From assembly GCA_019459455.1 (NCBI GenBank), contig JAIBEX010000011.1, forward strand, positions 1 to 64,000: a DNA stretch of 64,000 bases. Reading direction: 5' to 3'. Below the pieces are notes generated by a model. That model had not been told where the DNA came from, made no database searches, and saw nothing but the letters and a program-made list of their open reading frames with translations. The first letter of the stretch is position 1. Each line of letters starts with the position of its first letter. The position numbers and the translations under genes were made by a program. The DNA comes from Weeksellaceae bacterium. GTDB taxonomy: Bacteria; Bacteroidota; Bacteroidia; Flavobacteriales; Weeksellaceae. Shown piece after piece: positions 17,932-26,138 of the stretch.

Positions 17932-17955
17932 AATCCTGAGCGCTTACTCAGGATT
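17932..17955. terminator. Terminator between the glycosyltransferase and secreted M28 peptidase
   Basis: AATCCTGAG pairs with CTCAGGATT across a six-base loop, with a T-rich 3' side and an A-run before it, so it can serve both convergent genes. Confidence 0.8.
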
Positions 17956-17960
17956 CTCTT

Positions 17961-19145
17961 TTATCTTGTAATCATTATCTTTTTTGAGGAGCTTTGCCCT
18001 TCTGTATTCAGTTTGCCCATATAAACTCCTGTGGGCAGTCCGGAAACATTTATTTTCGTAAGGTTTTGAGTCCGCAGTACTGACTTCCCGCTCAAATCGA
18101 CCATTTCAAAACTGACCTCTTTAGCACGGCTGTCCTTCGTTTTAATTTCAATAAAATCTTTTGCGGGATTTGGGTAAACGGTCCAGCCTGACGCCTGGTC
18201 CCCGTTACCGTTTTCCGCCACTGAAAGAGTGGAAGAGGCAACAGCGAAGTGCTGTACAGCGCCCAATGCCGCTTTGGTTACATTAAACAGATAGACCGGA
18301 TCCATGTTCGGAATAATGTCATTGGAGGTGTGAGGGTAAGGATTTGAATCGCCATTACCTTCGTAAAAACCAGTGATAATTTCGTTGTTGTTCTGAAACG
18401 GAACGTAGTCTGAAGAATAGGCCGGAGCAACTGTGGTATTGGTCTGAAGGGTAGAGTAGAGAAGCACGCAGTTCTTCAACTCCTGGGTTATAACTGCTGA
18501 TGCTGCATTGTTGGTAGTAGGATTATTGCTCATATCCTGTTCGCAGATAATGGTGTTGTGCGTCTGACCCGCCATTCCGCCAACCTGGTCCAGGTTAAAA
18601 ACCAGCCTAATGTTCATTTTTGGTACCGTTGCGTTCACCACACTGTTTACAAAGTGCTGGCTGCCGTAAAGTCCCTGTTCTTCGCCCGAAAAATGAATGA
18701 ATTTTATGGAATATTCCGTAGGGACGTCCTTCAATATCCTTGCGATCTCAAGTATTGCGTTTGTACCGCTGCCGTTGTCGTTGGCTCCCACGCCGTTAAT
18801 GGTGTCAAAATGTGCGGTTACCAGGACGAATATGTTCGGATAGAGGGTGCCGGTTTTGGTCACCACCAGATTTTTGGAGTTGGTCGTATTAAAGGAAAAC
18901 GGATCCTCCACCACCTGCGCAGTGGTATAACCAAAAGAGGCATATTTCCCTTTAAGCCAGTTCAGTGCGTTGGTATTGTTGGTGCTTCCTGTATTTTTTA
19001 CACCGAAACTTACATAGTCCTGCAGGCCGGAATTGATATTGCTTTGCGAAACAAGGTTCACCCGTGTCGAATAGGCGGGGATAAAAGTCTGTGCGGACAC
19101 GAGTATCGTGCAGACTATTAGAGTAAGATATAGTAATTTTTTCAT
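17961..19145 (-). CDS. Secreted M28 family aminopeptidase with T9SS sorting domain
   Basis: 394 residues from the ATG at 19145. The signal peptide is MKKLLYLTLIVCTILVSAQ. The M28 dizinc site is complete: VTAHFDT, GANDNGSG, FSGEEQGLYG, FNLDQVGG and NPYPHTSNDI. After about residue 315 a linker leads to a 75-residue C-terminal sorting domain (WTVYPNPAKDFIEI ... GLPTGVYMGKL ... KKIMITR), which directs export by the type IX system and surface attachment or release. It feeds peptide-derived amino acids to the cell. Confidence 0.93.
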   Translation of the reverse strand: MKKLLYLTLIVCTILVSAQTFIPAYSTRVNLVSQSNINSGLQDYVSFGVKNTGSTNNTNALNWLKGKYASFGYTTAQVVEDPFSFNTTNSKNLVVTKTGTLYPNIFVLVTAHFDTINGVGANDNGSGTNAILEIARILKDVPTEYSIKFIHFSGEEQGLYGSQHFVNSVVNATVPKMNIRLVFNLDQVGGMAGQTHNTIICEQDMSNNPTTNNAASAVITQELKNCVLLYSTLQTNTTVAPAYSSDYVPFQNNNEIITGFYEGNGDSNPYPHTSNDIIPNMDPVYLFNVTKAALGAVQHFAVASSTLSVAENGNGDQASGWTVYPNPAKDFIEIKTKDSRAKEVSFEMVDLSGKSVLRTQNLTKINVSGLPTGVYMGKLNTEGQSSSKKIMITR

Positions 19146-19175
19146 TTTTATTTCTGTGCGCCAAAAATATAAAAA

Positions 19176-19199
19176 AATCCCGAACAAAAGTCCGGGATT
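19176..19199 (-). terminator. Terminator of the thrS-infC-rpmI-rplT operon
   Basis: AATCCCG pairs with CGGGATT around a ten-base loop; in the minus direction it runs straight into a T7 tract, a classic intrinsic terminator 26 bases after the rplT stop. Confidence 0.85.
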
Positions 19200-19224
19200 A
19201 TTATTGATAACAAAAAATTCTACA

Positions 19225-19569
19225 TTATTTTATTTGATCTACAACTGCTTTGAACGCTTCAGGGTGATTCATTGCTAAATCTGCTAAAACTTTTCTGTTC
19301 AATTCGATGTTGTTTTTCTTAAGAGCTCCCATAAACTGAGAGTAAGTCAATCCATGTTCTCTGGCACCGGCATTAATTCTGGTAATCCAAAGCGCTCTAA
19401 AGTTTCTTTTCTTTTCCTTTCTGCCACGGTATGCGTACTGCATAGCCTTTTCTACGGCGTTTTTAGCTACAGTCCAAACATTCTTTCTTCTTCCGAAAAA
19501 ACCTTTGGCCAACTTCATTACTTTTTTTCTGCGGGCTCTGGAAGCAACCGCGTTTACTGATCTTGGCAT
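19225..19569 (-). CDS. rplT: Large ribosomal subunit protein bL20
   Basis: 114 residues, very basic, with the typical [24 protein letters not shown] start and [20 protein letters not shown] core. It binds 23S rRNA early in 50S assembly. It is the last gene of thrS-infC-rpmI-rplT, 120 bases after rpmI. In other bacteria L20 represses this operon's translation. A hairpin-bearing 150-base leader between infC and rpmI could serve that here. Confidence 0.98.
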   Translation of the reverse strand: MPRSVNAVASRARRKKVMKLAKGFFGRRKNVWTVAKNAVEKAMQYAYRGRKEKKRNFRALWITRINAGAREHGLTYSQFMGALKKNNIELNRKVLADLAMNHPEAFKAVVDQIK

Positions 19570-19689
19570 AATTTAAATTGTTTTTTTTTGAAAAGGGCGG
19601 TAATTTATTTCATTACACTTGAGTTGCACCGTTTCAGGGTTAAATTTTTTGAATTTTGAATTCTTATAAACCGGTTTGATTTATAAAAA

Positions 19690-19887
19690 CTACTTTAACG
19701 CTAATTGGCGAAGTACGCTGTGCTTGTCCACCTCTGCAACGTAAGAAGTTTGCGTAAGATTTCTCTTCTGCTTCGTTTCTTTCTTTGTCAGAATGTGGCT
19801 TTTGTAAGCACCTTTTCTTTTAATCTTGCCGGTTCCGGTAAGCTTAAAACGCTTCTTAGCACCTGATTTCGTTTTTAATTTTGGCAT
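19690..19887 (-). CDS. rpmI: Large ribosomal subunit protein bL35
   Basis: 65 residues, starting [20 protein letters not shown], with the [14 protein letters not shown] core of L35. It is a structural protein of the 50S subunit. It sits between infC and rplT as in most bacteria. Confidence 0.98.
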   Translation of the reverse strand: MPKLKTKSGAKKRFKLTGTGKIKRKGAYKSHILTKKETKQKRNLTQTSYVAEVDKHSVLRQLALK

Positions 19888-20037
19888 TGTCTTCTTTTTT
19901 GTTTGTTATCAATAAATTGAGTGTGCAAAAATACAAATAATTTTTGGAATCTGTCTTCAATATGCTTATGTTTTTCATAAAGCAAAAAAAGAGACTTTTT
20001 CAAATCTCTTCATTTATTTTTTTTAAGAAAACCGATC
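19888..20037 (-). promoter_or_regulatory. Leader between infC and rpmI, possible L20 control region
   Basis: A 150-base AT-rich gap with a small stem (AAGAGA 19989-19994 with TCTCTT 20005-20010) just after infC. Its place in the operon is where L20 or internal-promoter control is found in other phyla. I cannot show an L20-binding fold by eye. Confidence 0.3.
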
Positions 20038-20622
20038 TTACTTCGCAGGCTTCTTAGGGCTCATCATCATAATCATTCGCTTTCCTTCAAGCTTTGGCAG
20101 CTGATCCACTTTGCCTACATGCTCCAGTTCCTGTGCTAATTTCAAAAGGAGGATTTCTCCCTGATCTTTAAAGATGATGGAACGTCCCTTGAAGAAAACA
20201 TAGGTTTTAAGCTTCGATCCTTCCTCCAGGAACTTCTCGGCGTGTTTCTTTTTGAAATCGTAGTCATGGTCGTCGGTCTGTGGACCGAAACGGATTTCCT
20301 TTACTACAACCTTAATTTGCTTGGCTTTAAGTTCCTTGGTTTTTTTCTTCTGCTCGTAAAGGAATTTTTTATAATCCAGAATCCGGGAGATGTACGGTTC
20401 TGCCTTGTCGGAGATTACAACCAGATCAAGTTCCTGCTCTTTTGCAATTTCTAATGCTTTTGCCAGCGGATAAACCCCCGGTTCTACGTTATCGCCCACC
20501 AAACGGACTTCACGAGCCCGGATTTTTTCGTTGATCTGATGCAAATCTTCCTGCACCCTTCTTTGTGGGCCTCTACCTCGGTAATTAAATTTCTGTGCTA
20601 TTGTTTTAAATTTTAAGTTAAT
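20038..20622 (-). CDS. infC: Translation initiation factor IF-3, non-AUG start
   Basis: IF-3 holds the 30S subunit free and proofreads the start codon. The core is clear: [20 protein letters not shown] (N-domain), then [24 protein letters not shown] and the C-domain ending [10 protein letters not shown]. Homology runs upstream of the first GTG (20556) through [14 protein letters not shown], but no ATG exists before the in-frame TAG. The candidates are ATT at 20622 and ATA at 20601; I chose ATT, the codon known for infC in enterobacteria, where it allows autoregulation. thrS ends 24 bases upstream. Confidence 0.9.
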   Translation of the reverse strand: MNLKFKTIAQKFNYRGRGPQRRVQEDLHQINEKIRAREVRLVGDNVEPGVYPLAKALEIAKEQELDLVVISDKAEPYISRILDYKKFLYEQKKKTKELKAKQIKVVVKEIRFGPQTDDHDYDFKKKHAEKFLEEGSKLKTYVFFKGRSIIFKDQGEILLLKLAQELEHVGKVDQLPKLEGKRMIMMMSPKKPAK

Positions 20623-20646
20623 CTATTGCTTATTGCGTCCTGTGAT

Positions 20647-22584
20647 TTATTCTCCAAACACAGCGTTGAATTCAGCTGCTTTTTTGAAATATCTGATGAA
20701 TTCTTCGATGCTCATGGAACCCAAATCACCTTCACCCCGTCTTCTTACAGAAACCGTATTGGCCTGTTCTTCGTTTTCTCCCACAATCAGCATAAACGGA
20801 TATTTATTGATTTCCGCATCCCGGATCTTCTTGCCGGTCTTTTCGTTACGGTCGTCAACCAAGCCGCTAATATCGTTATTTTCTAATAATTGTGAAACTT
20901 TTTTTGAATAATCTACATATTTTTCCGAAATCGGAAGGATGATAAACTGGTCCGGTGCCAGCCATAACGGAAAATCCCCCGCGGTATTTTCCAGCAAAAT
21001 CGCAATGAAACGTTCCAGGGAGCCGAATGGCGCCCGGTGAATCATGACCGGTCTGTGTTTCTCGCCATCACTGCCAATATAGGTCAGGTCGAAACGTTCC
21101 GGTAGGTTGTAATCTACCTGTATGGTTCCCAACTGCCATTTTCTTCCCAGTGCATCCTTCACCATGAAATCCAGCTTTGGACCGTAGAAAGCGGCTTCGC
21201 CATATTCCACAACGGTTTTCAGACCTTTGTTTTTGGCTGCGGTAATGATTGCATTTTCGGCTTTTTCCCAATTTTCATCGGAGCCAATGTATTTTTCTTT
21301 ATTATCCGGATCTCTGAGTGAAACCTGGGTAACAAAATCTTCAAATCCTAAATTTCTGAACACATACATTACCAGATCTATTACTCCTTCAAATTCAGTC
21401 ATTAACTGATCCGGCGTACAGAAAAGGTGTGCATCATCCTGGGTAAAACCCCGAACCCTTGTCAGGCCATGCAGTTCTCCGGACTGTTCGTAGCGGTAAA
21501 CCGTTCCAAATTCGGCGAAACGTTTCGGAAGGTCGCGGTATGACCACTGACCAACCTTATAAATTTCGCAGTGATGCGGACAGTTCATCGGCTTCAGCAT
21601 AAACTCCTCGCCTTCATTCGGTGTTTTGATGGGCTGAAAACTGTCGGCACCGTATTTCTCCCAGTGTCCTGAAGTCACGTACAGTTCTTTGGAACCAATA
21701 TGTGGTGATATTACAAATTCGTAACCTGCCTTCTTCTGCGCATCGGAAAGAAATGTTTCCAGTTTTTTTCTCAGTGCTGCACCTTTGGGAAGCCAAAGGG
21801 GTAGCCCGGCACCCACTTTTTCTGAGAAGGCGAAAATGCCGAGTTCCTTACCAAGTTTTCGGTGATCGCGGCGTTTGGCTTCTTCAAGCCGCTCCAGATA
21901 TTCTGTCAGGTCTTTTTGCTTGGGGAAGGAGATTCCATAAACTCTCGTCAGCTGAGGGTTTTTCTCGTCACCTCTCCAATATGCGCCGGCTGCGTTCAGG
22001 ACTTTTACGGCCTTCACGATTCCGGTGGAAGGGATGTGCCCGCCACGGCACAGATCGGTGAAACTGTCGTGGGTACAGAATGTAATCTGGCCATCCTCAA
22101 GGTTGGAGATGAGTTCGGTTTTATACGGATTATCTGCGTATTCTTTTAATGCGTCGGCTTTTGAAACGGGGTAGAGTTTGAAGGAGGCATCTTTACGGGC
22201 ATTCTCCAGCATTTTTTTCTCAATTTTTTCAAAATCTTTATCGCTCAGCGTTTCATCACCAAAATCAACATCATAATAGAACCCGTTTTCAATCGCAGGT
22301 CCGATGGTTAATTTTGCGTCCGGATAAAAATCCAGGATGGACTGTGCCAGCAGGTGAGCGGAGGAATGCCAGAAGGCTTTCTTTCCCAGATCATCGTTCC
22401 ACGTAAGCAGCTGAACGGTGGCATCCGAATCAATAGACGTTGAAGTTTCCACCTGGTGTCCATTCACCACTGCGGAAATGGTGTTTCTTGCCAAACCTTC
22501 AGAAATTGATTTTGCTACCTCGAGTGGGGTTACGGAACCTTCAAATACCCTGATGCTTCCGTCGGGAAGAGTGATCTTTACCAT
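20647..22584 (-). CDS. thrS: Threonyl-tRNA synthetase
   Basis: 645 residues. An N-terminal TGS domain ([20 protein letters not shown]) is followed by the editing domain with [11 protein letters not shown] and [10 protein letters not shown]. The class II core contains [15 protein letters not shown] (zinc Cys), [20 protein letters not shown] and [11 protein letters not shown]. The C-terminal anticodon domain begins near [11 protein letters not shown]. It charges tRNA-Thr and heads the thrS-infC-rpmI-rplT operon. Confidence 0.98.
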   Translation of the reverse strand: MVKITLPDGSIRVFEGSVTPLEVAKSISEGLARNTISAVVNGHQVETSTSIDSDATVQLLTWNDDLGKKAFWHSSAHLLAQSILDFYPDAKLTIGPAIENGFYYDVDFGDETLSDKDFEKIEKKMLENARKDASFKLYPVSKADALKEYADNPYKTELISNLEDGQITFCTHDSFTDLCRGGHIPSTGIVKAVKVLNAAGAYWRGDEKNPQLTRVYGISFPKQKDLTEYLERLEEAKRRDHRKLGKELGIFAFSEKVGAGLPLWLPKGAALRKKLETFLSDAQKKAGYEFVISPHIGSKELYVTSGHWEKYGADSFQPIKTPNEGEEFMLKPMNCPHHCEIYKVGQWSYRDLPKRFAEFGTVYRYEQSGELHGLTRVRGFTQDDAHLFCTPDQLMTEFEGVIDLVMYVFRNLGFEDFVTQVSLRDPDNKEKYIGSDENWEKAENAIITAAKNKGLKTVVEYGEAAFYGPKLDFMVKDALGRKWQLGTIQVDYNLPERFDLTYIGSDGEKHRPVMIHRAPFGSLERFIAILLENTAGDFPLWLAPDQFIILPISEKYVDYSKKVSQLLENNDISGLVDDRNEKTGKKIRDAEINKYPFMLIVGENEEQANTVSVRRRGEGDLGSMSIEEFIRYFKKAAEFNAVFGE

Positions 22585-22753
22585 CTAAATTAATTGAAAA
22601 AATTAAGTTGCAAAAATACGACTTTTCCACGAATCTTTTCCTGTTTTTAGATATTTAATACGGGAAGTACTGAAAACTTAAGCGCTTCAGCTTTGAAGGA
22701 TTTAGTTGGTTGGAATGACTTAACACGACACCGTTTAAACAATACACAGCGAA

Positions 22754-22777
22754 AAAGCGAAAATTAATTTTCGCTTT
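22754..22777 (-). terminator. Palindromic terminator overlapping the 3' end of the small Lys-rich gene
   Basis: A perfect 24-base palindrome; its centre falls on the TAA stop of the 64-residue gene, so the last codons (ESEN) form one arm. Confidence 0.7.
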
Positions 22778-22958
22778 CTTTATCAGTGTTGTCGGTCTTG
22801 CCGTCTTTATGAAGTTTAGAGGATTCCCTGACTTCCTTCTTTATCATCTTTCCGGTTCCTACCTTGTGGGAGGACGCGGGGATATTGGGAAAGTCCTGGT
22901 TCTGTTTCTTTACCTCTGATTTATTATTTTTTTGCTCGCTCTTTTTCGGATCATCCAT
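22764..22958 (-). CDS. Small highly charged protein, unknown
   Basis: 64 residues with no hydrophobic segment: about a quarter Lys and many Asp, Glu, Asn, Ser. It is probably disordered and cytoplasmic. Such proteins in Bacteroidota are often stress-related, but no motif supports that here. The 3' end doubles as a terminator stem, which supports a real gene boundary. Confidence 0.6.
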   Translation of the reverse strand: MDDPKKSEQKNNKSEVKKQNQDFPNIPASSHKVGTGKMIKKEVRESSKLHKDGKTDNTDKESEN

Positions 22959-23031
22959 CGCCTTACATTTTTAGTTAACCAAAGTTGGTTATTCCTGAAC
23001 AAATCTCATTATAGGATTCTAACCAATGTTT

Positions 23032-23646
23032 CTATAATTTAGAGAGATCAGAGAGATCGATGGTCCGGGTTTCATCAACAATATCATAGTCCAGTGCTTT
23101 TGCAAGAACAAAAATGCTGTTCAGGTTTTCCATCAGCTGTTTGCGGCCTTCTCCCCGCAGCTTGTTCTGGTCCACTCTTCTGTAAGCATCGTCCTTTGCG
23201 GATTTCGTTATTTTTTTGATCTGTACATCATCGATCCTGTTAAAAAAGGAATCGTCAATTGACTGTATTTCAACCGAGGGGGTGATACGGATATCCGCGC
23301 TTGGAAGTTCCTTGATGATGAGTCTTCTGTTCACGGAATCCACATCCAGCACCATTTTATTCAAATCGTAAGAAACCTGAGCATTGGTTTTCGTGAAGGC
23401 CATTATTTCATTTTCCGAGACCTGACTCCCAAGGATTTCAAAAGCTACCTTTGTCTTCTGCATGGTGGAAAAATCCTGCTCCATGACCACCATCTTGTTC
23501 ATTTTGGTGATTTGGTTGGTCAGGATGTAATAATCATTCTGGGTCTTTTCCTCCACAACACTGGAGAACCTTCTGAACAGCAGGAACAGCACCAGCATGG
23601 CAGCTGAACCAATGATTATTCCTTTTATAATATCGCGGTTTTTCAA
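23032..23646 (-). CDS. DUF4230 family membrane-anchored protein
   Basis: 204 residues. A single TM anchor at about 8-25 (GIIIGSAAMLVLFLLFRRF) is followed by an extracytoplasmic domain with two related beta-rich segments (QVSYDLNKMVLDVDSVNRRLIIKELP), matching DUF4230. The function of the family is unknown. It lies six bases after the thioredoxin-like gene on the same strand, so the two are one operon with the pyrophosphohydrolase gene upstream. Confidence 0.8.
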   Translation of the reverse strand: MKNRDIIKGIIIGSAAMLVLFLLFRRFSSVVEEKTQNDYYILTNQITKMNKMVVMEQDFSTMQKTKVAFEILGSQVSENEIMAFTKTNAQVSYDLNKMVLDVDSVNRRLIIKELPSADIRITPSVEIQSIDDSFFNRIDDVQIKKITKSAKDDAYRRVDQNKLRGEGRKQLMENLNSIFVLAKALDYDIVDETRTIDLSDLSKL

Positions 23647-23652
23647 AATGTT

Positions 23653-24216
23653 TTATTTAAAAATGTCTTTAACGCTGGGATCGTGTTTCTTTATTATCTT
23701 CAGAAGATCCCTCTCCAGATACCCGGATACAGGATTTTCCACAATTCTGCCCAGTTCGGTCCCTTTTCGGGATACAATAATTGTCGGTACTTTGGTAATG
23801 CTATACTTTTTATGAAGACTGTCCGGATCCTCTTTCTTCCTGTCAACCCCGATTATGGTCAGCCTTTCGGAAGGAAATTCGGCCGCCTCCAGAATTTTCA
23901 TGAGTCTTGGAAATTCCCGGTGACTGTCTTCGCACCAGGTACCCACAAACACCATGATGTCGAAAGTGTTCAGTTTCTCCTTTTTTAGTTCGTCCACCGT
24001 CTTACGGTCCATTGAATATTCTGTATTTTCCTTAACAAACCACTCGCTGTAAGGAGCTTTTCTGAACTGATCCGTACTTTGCTGGCCAAGCAGCATTTTT
24101 CCGTCTTTTTCGGTGTCTACCTCGCGGTTCAGTACGACTTTGGTCTGGGCCTTACAGGAGTTTACCGAAAGCAGAACAGAAGAGGCTACGGCTAAAGTTG
24201 ATATAAATTTTTTCAT
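23653..24216 (-). CDS. Thioredoxin-like lipoprotein with CxxS active site
   Basis: About 187 residues from ATG at 24216. The signal peptide ends in VNSCKAQ, which looks like a lipobox, so the protein is probably a periplasmic lipoprotein. The thioredoxin fold carries MVFVGTWCEDSHREFPR where CxxC would be: the first Cys is kept and the second is Ser. The cis-Pro loop is present as ITKVPTIIV. A single active-site Cys suggests mixed-disulfide or isomerase-like chemistry rather than a full disulfide exchange. Its start overlaps the upstream stop at 24218 region. Confidence 0.8.
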   Translation of the reverse strand: MKKFISTLAVASSVLLSVNSCKAQTKVVLNREVDTEKDGKMLLGQQSTDQFRKAPYSEWFVKENTEYSMDRKTVDELKKEKLNTFDIMVFVGTWCEDSHREFPRLMKILEAAEFPSERLTIIGVDRKKEDPDSLHKKYSITKVPTIIVSRKGTELGRIVENPVSGYLERDLLKIIKKHDPSVKDIFK

Positions 24217-24217
24217 T

Positions 24218-24694
24218 TTATTGTTGTTCAATGATTGTTTTCAGATCGGCGGGAGAATAGAATTTACTTTTTAACACTTTATGATCCGATGCCCGGTGCA
24301 CGTTGTATTTTTCCCCGGACTTCTCGTAATAACTCTCTTCTCCTTTGCCTGTGTAAAATTCAACGGTCTCTTTTGCCTGAACTTCATCGTCGCATGCTTT
24401 GGACATGTTGGACCTTTGGACTTCACTGAACAGAGAAGGGAATTTTTTCCCCAGACCGAATTCCAAAACCGCGCCACTCAGTACATACTGCAAATCACAC
24501 AACGCGTCTGCTATCTCTACAATGTCGTTGTCGTCTATGGCCTGCTTCAGTTCGTTAAGTTCTTCCTGGAGGAGTGAAACCCTGAGTTCACATCGTTGTC
24601 TTGAGGGTATCTGCGGGGTTTCCAGAACAGGGGCGTTGAACGTCGTGTGAAATTCTGCAACCATATTAAGACTGTCAATCTTATCCATCAGCAA
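24218..24694 (-). CDS. MazG-like/phosphoribosyl-ATP pyrophosphohydrolase-like NTPase
   Basis: 158 residues of all-alpha NTP pyrophosphohydrolase. LLQEELNELKQAI (ExxE-type helix) and DIVEIADALCDLQYVLSG (the ExxD metal-binding helix) are the defining motifs. It probably hydrolyses a modified or excess NTP as a house-cleaning enzyme. It is the first gene of a three-gene minus-strand operon with the thioredoxin-like and DUF4230 genes. Confidence 0.8.
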   Translation of the reverse strand: MLMDKIDSLNMVAEFHTTFNAPVLETPQIPSRQRCELRVSLLQEELNELKQAIDDNDIVEIADALCDLQYVLSGAVLEFGLGKKFPSLFSEVQRSNMSKACDDEVQAKETVEFYTGKGEESYYEKSGEKYNVHRASDHKVLKSKFYSPADLKTIIEQQ

Positions 24695-24762
24695 TTAATT
24701 TAAGGCAAATATAATAAAAGGAATAAAAGTAAAAAACACCGTTATCCATCGTTTAATAAAAC

Positions 24763-24787
24763 AAAAGCATCCCTGAGGATGCCTTTG
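24763..24787 (-). terminator. Terminator of the acyl-CoA dehydrogenase gene
   Basis: GCATCC/GGATGC stem with a four-base loop and, in the minus direction, a T-rich tail. Confidence 0.75.
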
Positions 24788-24811
24788 ATTCTGAAATTTT
24801 AAATCAAAATA

Positions 24812-25951
24812 CTATTTAGAAATTTCGCGACCAATTACGAGTCGCTGAATTTCGGAAGTTCCTTCACCAATTGTACAGAGTTTAGAATCCCTGTAATATT
24901 TTTCTGCAGGGAAATCTTTCGTGTAACCGTACCCTCCAAAAACCTGCACTGCATTATTCGCGATTCGGACACAGGCTTCCGAAGCGTAAAGTTTAGCCAT
25001 TGCGCCTTCTTTGGTCATCGGTTTTTTTGCATTTTTGAGGTTTGATGCACGCTGTATTAACAATTCGGCAGCATCGATTTCAGTAGCCATGTCGGCCAGC
25101 ATGAAATTAATGGCCTGAAAGCTATTAATTGGCTTCCCAAACTGTTGTCTTTCAAGCGAATATTTTAAGGCAGCTTTATAGGCACCACGCGCTGTTCCTA
25201 AACTTAAAGCAGCGATGGAAATCCGGCCTCCATCTAAAATTTTCATGGCCTGTTTGAACCCGGAACCAACTTCTCCTAAACGATTGGCATCAGGAACCCT
25301 CACATTGTCGAATATCAATTCTGCCGTCTCCGAAGCGCGCATTCCCAATTTATTTTCTTTTCTGCCGGAAGTAAATCCATCCATCCCTTTTTCCAATACG
25401 AATGCGGTCGAATTGTTTTTTGCTCCTTTTTCGCCGGTTCTGGTCATTACTACAGCGATATCACCCGAAATAGCATGGGTGATGAAGTTTTTGGCCCCGT
25501 TGATGATCCAGCCGTCACCGTCCTTCACCGCAGTAGTGTTCATTCCGCCGGAATCAGAACCGGTATTGTGTTCGGTCAGGCCCCAGGCTCCGATGACCTG
25601 CCCGGAAGCCAGTTGAGGCAGCCATCTTTGGCGCTGTTCTTCATTACCAAATTCGTATATATGATTGGTACAGAGTGAGTTGTGGGCAGCTAAAGAAAGA
25701 CCTATGGAAGGATCCACCTGTGAAATCTCATCAAGTATGGTTACATATTCATGGTAACCCAAACCCGAACCGCCATACTGCTCCGGAATTACGATTCCCA
25801 TGAAGCCCATTTCGCCAAGTCTGTGGAAAAGTTCCACCGGGAAAGTCTGACTTTCGTCCCAGTCCATAATGTTGGGTCTTATATTTTTTTCTGCAAAATC
25901 TCTGGCAGTCTCAGCAACCATTTTAATGTTGTCGTGCATCTCGGTATTCAT
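24812..25951 (-). CDS. Acyl-CoA dehydrogenase
   Basis: 379 residues, standard length. FAD-dependent alpha,beta-dehydrogenation of acyl-CoA in fatty acid or branched-chain amino acid breakdown. Motifs: GLTEHNTGSDSGGM (FAD/substrate loop), the GWIINGAKNFITH block, and the C-terminal YRDSKLCTIGEGTSEIQRLVIGR, where the catalytic Glu lies in IGEGTSEIQ. The chain-length preference cannot be read from sequence. It is monocistronic with its own promoter box and terminator. Confidence 0.95.
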   Translation of the reverse strand: MNTEMHDNIKMVAETARDFAEKNIRPNIMDWDESQTFPVELFHRLGEMGFMGIVIPEQYGGSGLGYHEYVTILDEISQVDPSIGLSLAAHNSLCTNHIYEFGNEEQRQRWLPQLASGQVIGAWGLTEHNTGSDSGGMNTTAVKDGDGWIINGAKNFITHAISGDIAVVMTRTGEKGAKNNSTAFVLEKGMDGFTSGRKENKLGMRASETAELIFDNVRVPDANRLGEVGSGFKQAMKILDGGRISIAALSLGTARGAYKAALKYSLERQQFGKPINSFQAINFMLADMATEIDAAELLIQRASNLKNAKKPMTKEGAMAKLYASEACVRIANNAVQVFGGYGYTKDFPAEKYYRDSKLCTIGEGTSEIQRLVIGREISK

Positions 25952-25967
25952 AAAGTTTATTTGTTTT

Positions 25968-25975
25968 CAAATATA
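25968..25975 (-). promoter_or_regulatory. TAnnTTTG box for the acyl-CoA dehydrogenase gene
   Basis: On the minus strand TATATTTG lies 16 bases before the ATG at 25951. Confidence 0.4.
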
Positions 25976-26138
25976 CTTAAAATGTAGAAGTCTGAAAAAA
26001 ATATTTTACTGCACAAAATGCCGATAAATACGCTGTTTTCTGATTGTCATCCTTTTATATTACTTATTTGCAGAATTTTAACACCTGTTTTCCATTGAGC
26101 GTCATATAAAACAGTAATTTAGCAGCCTATTTTTTACA

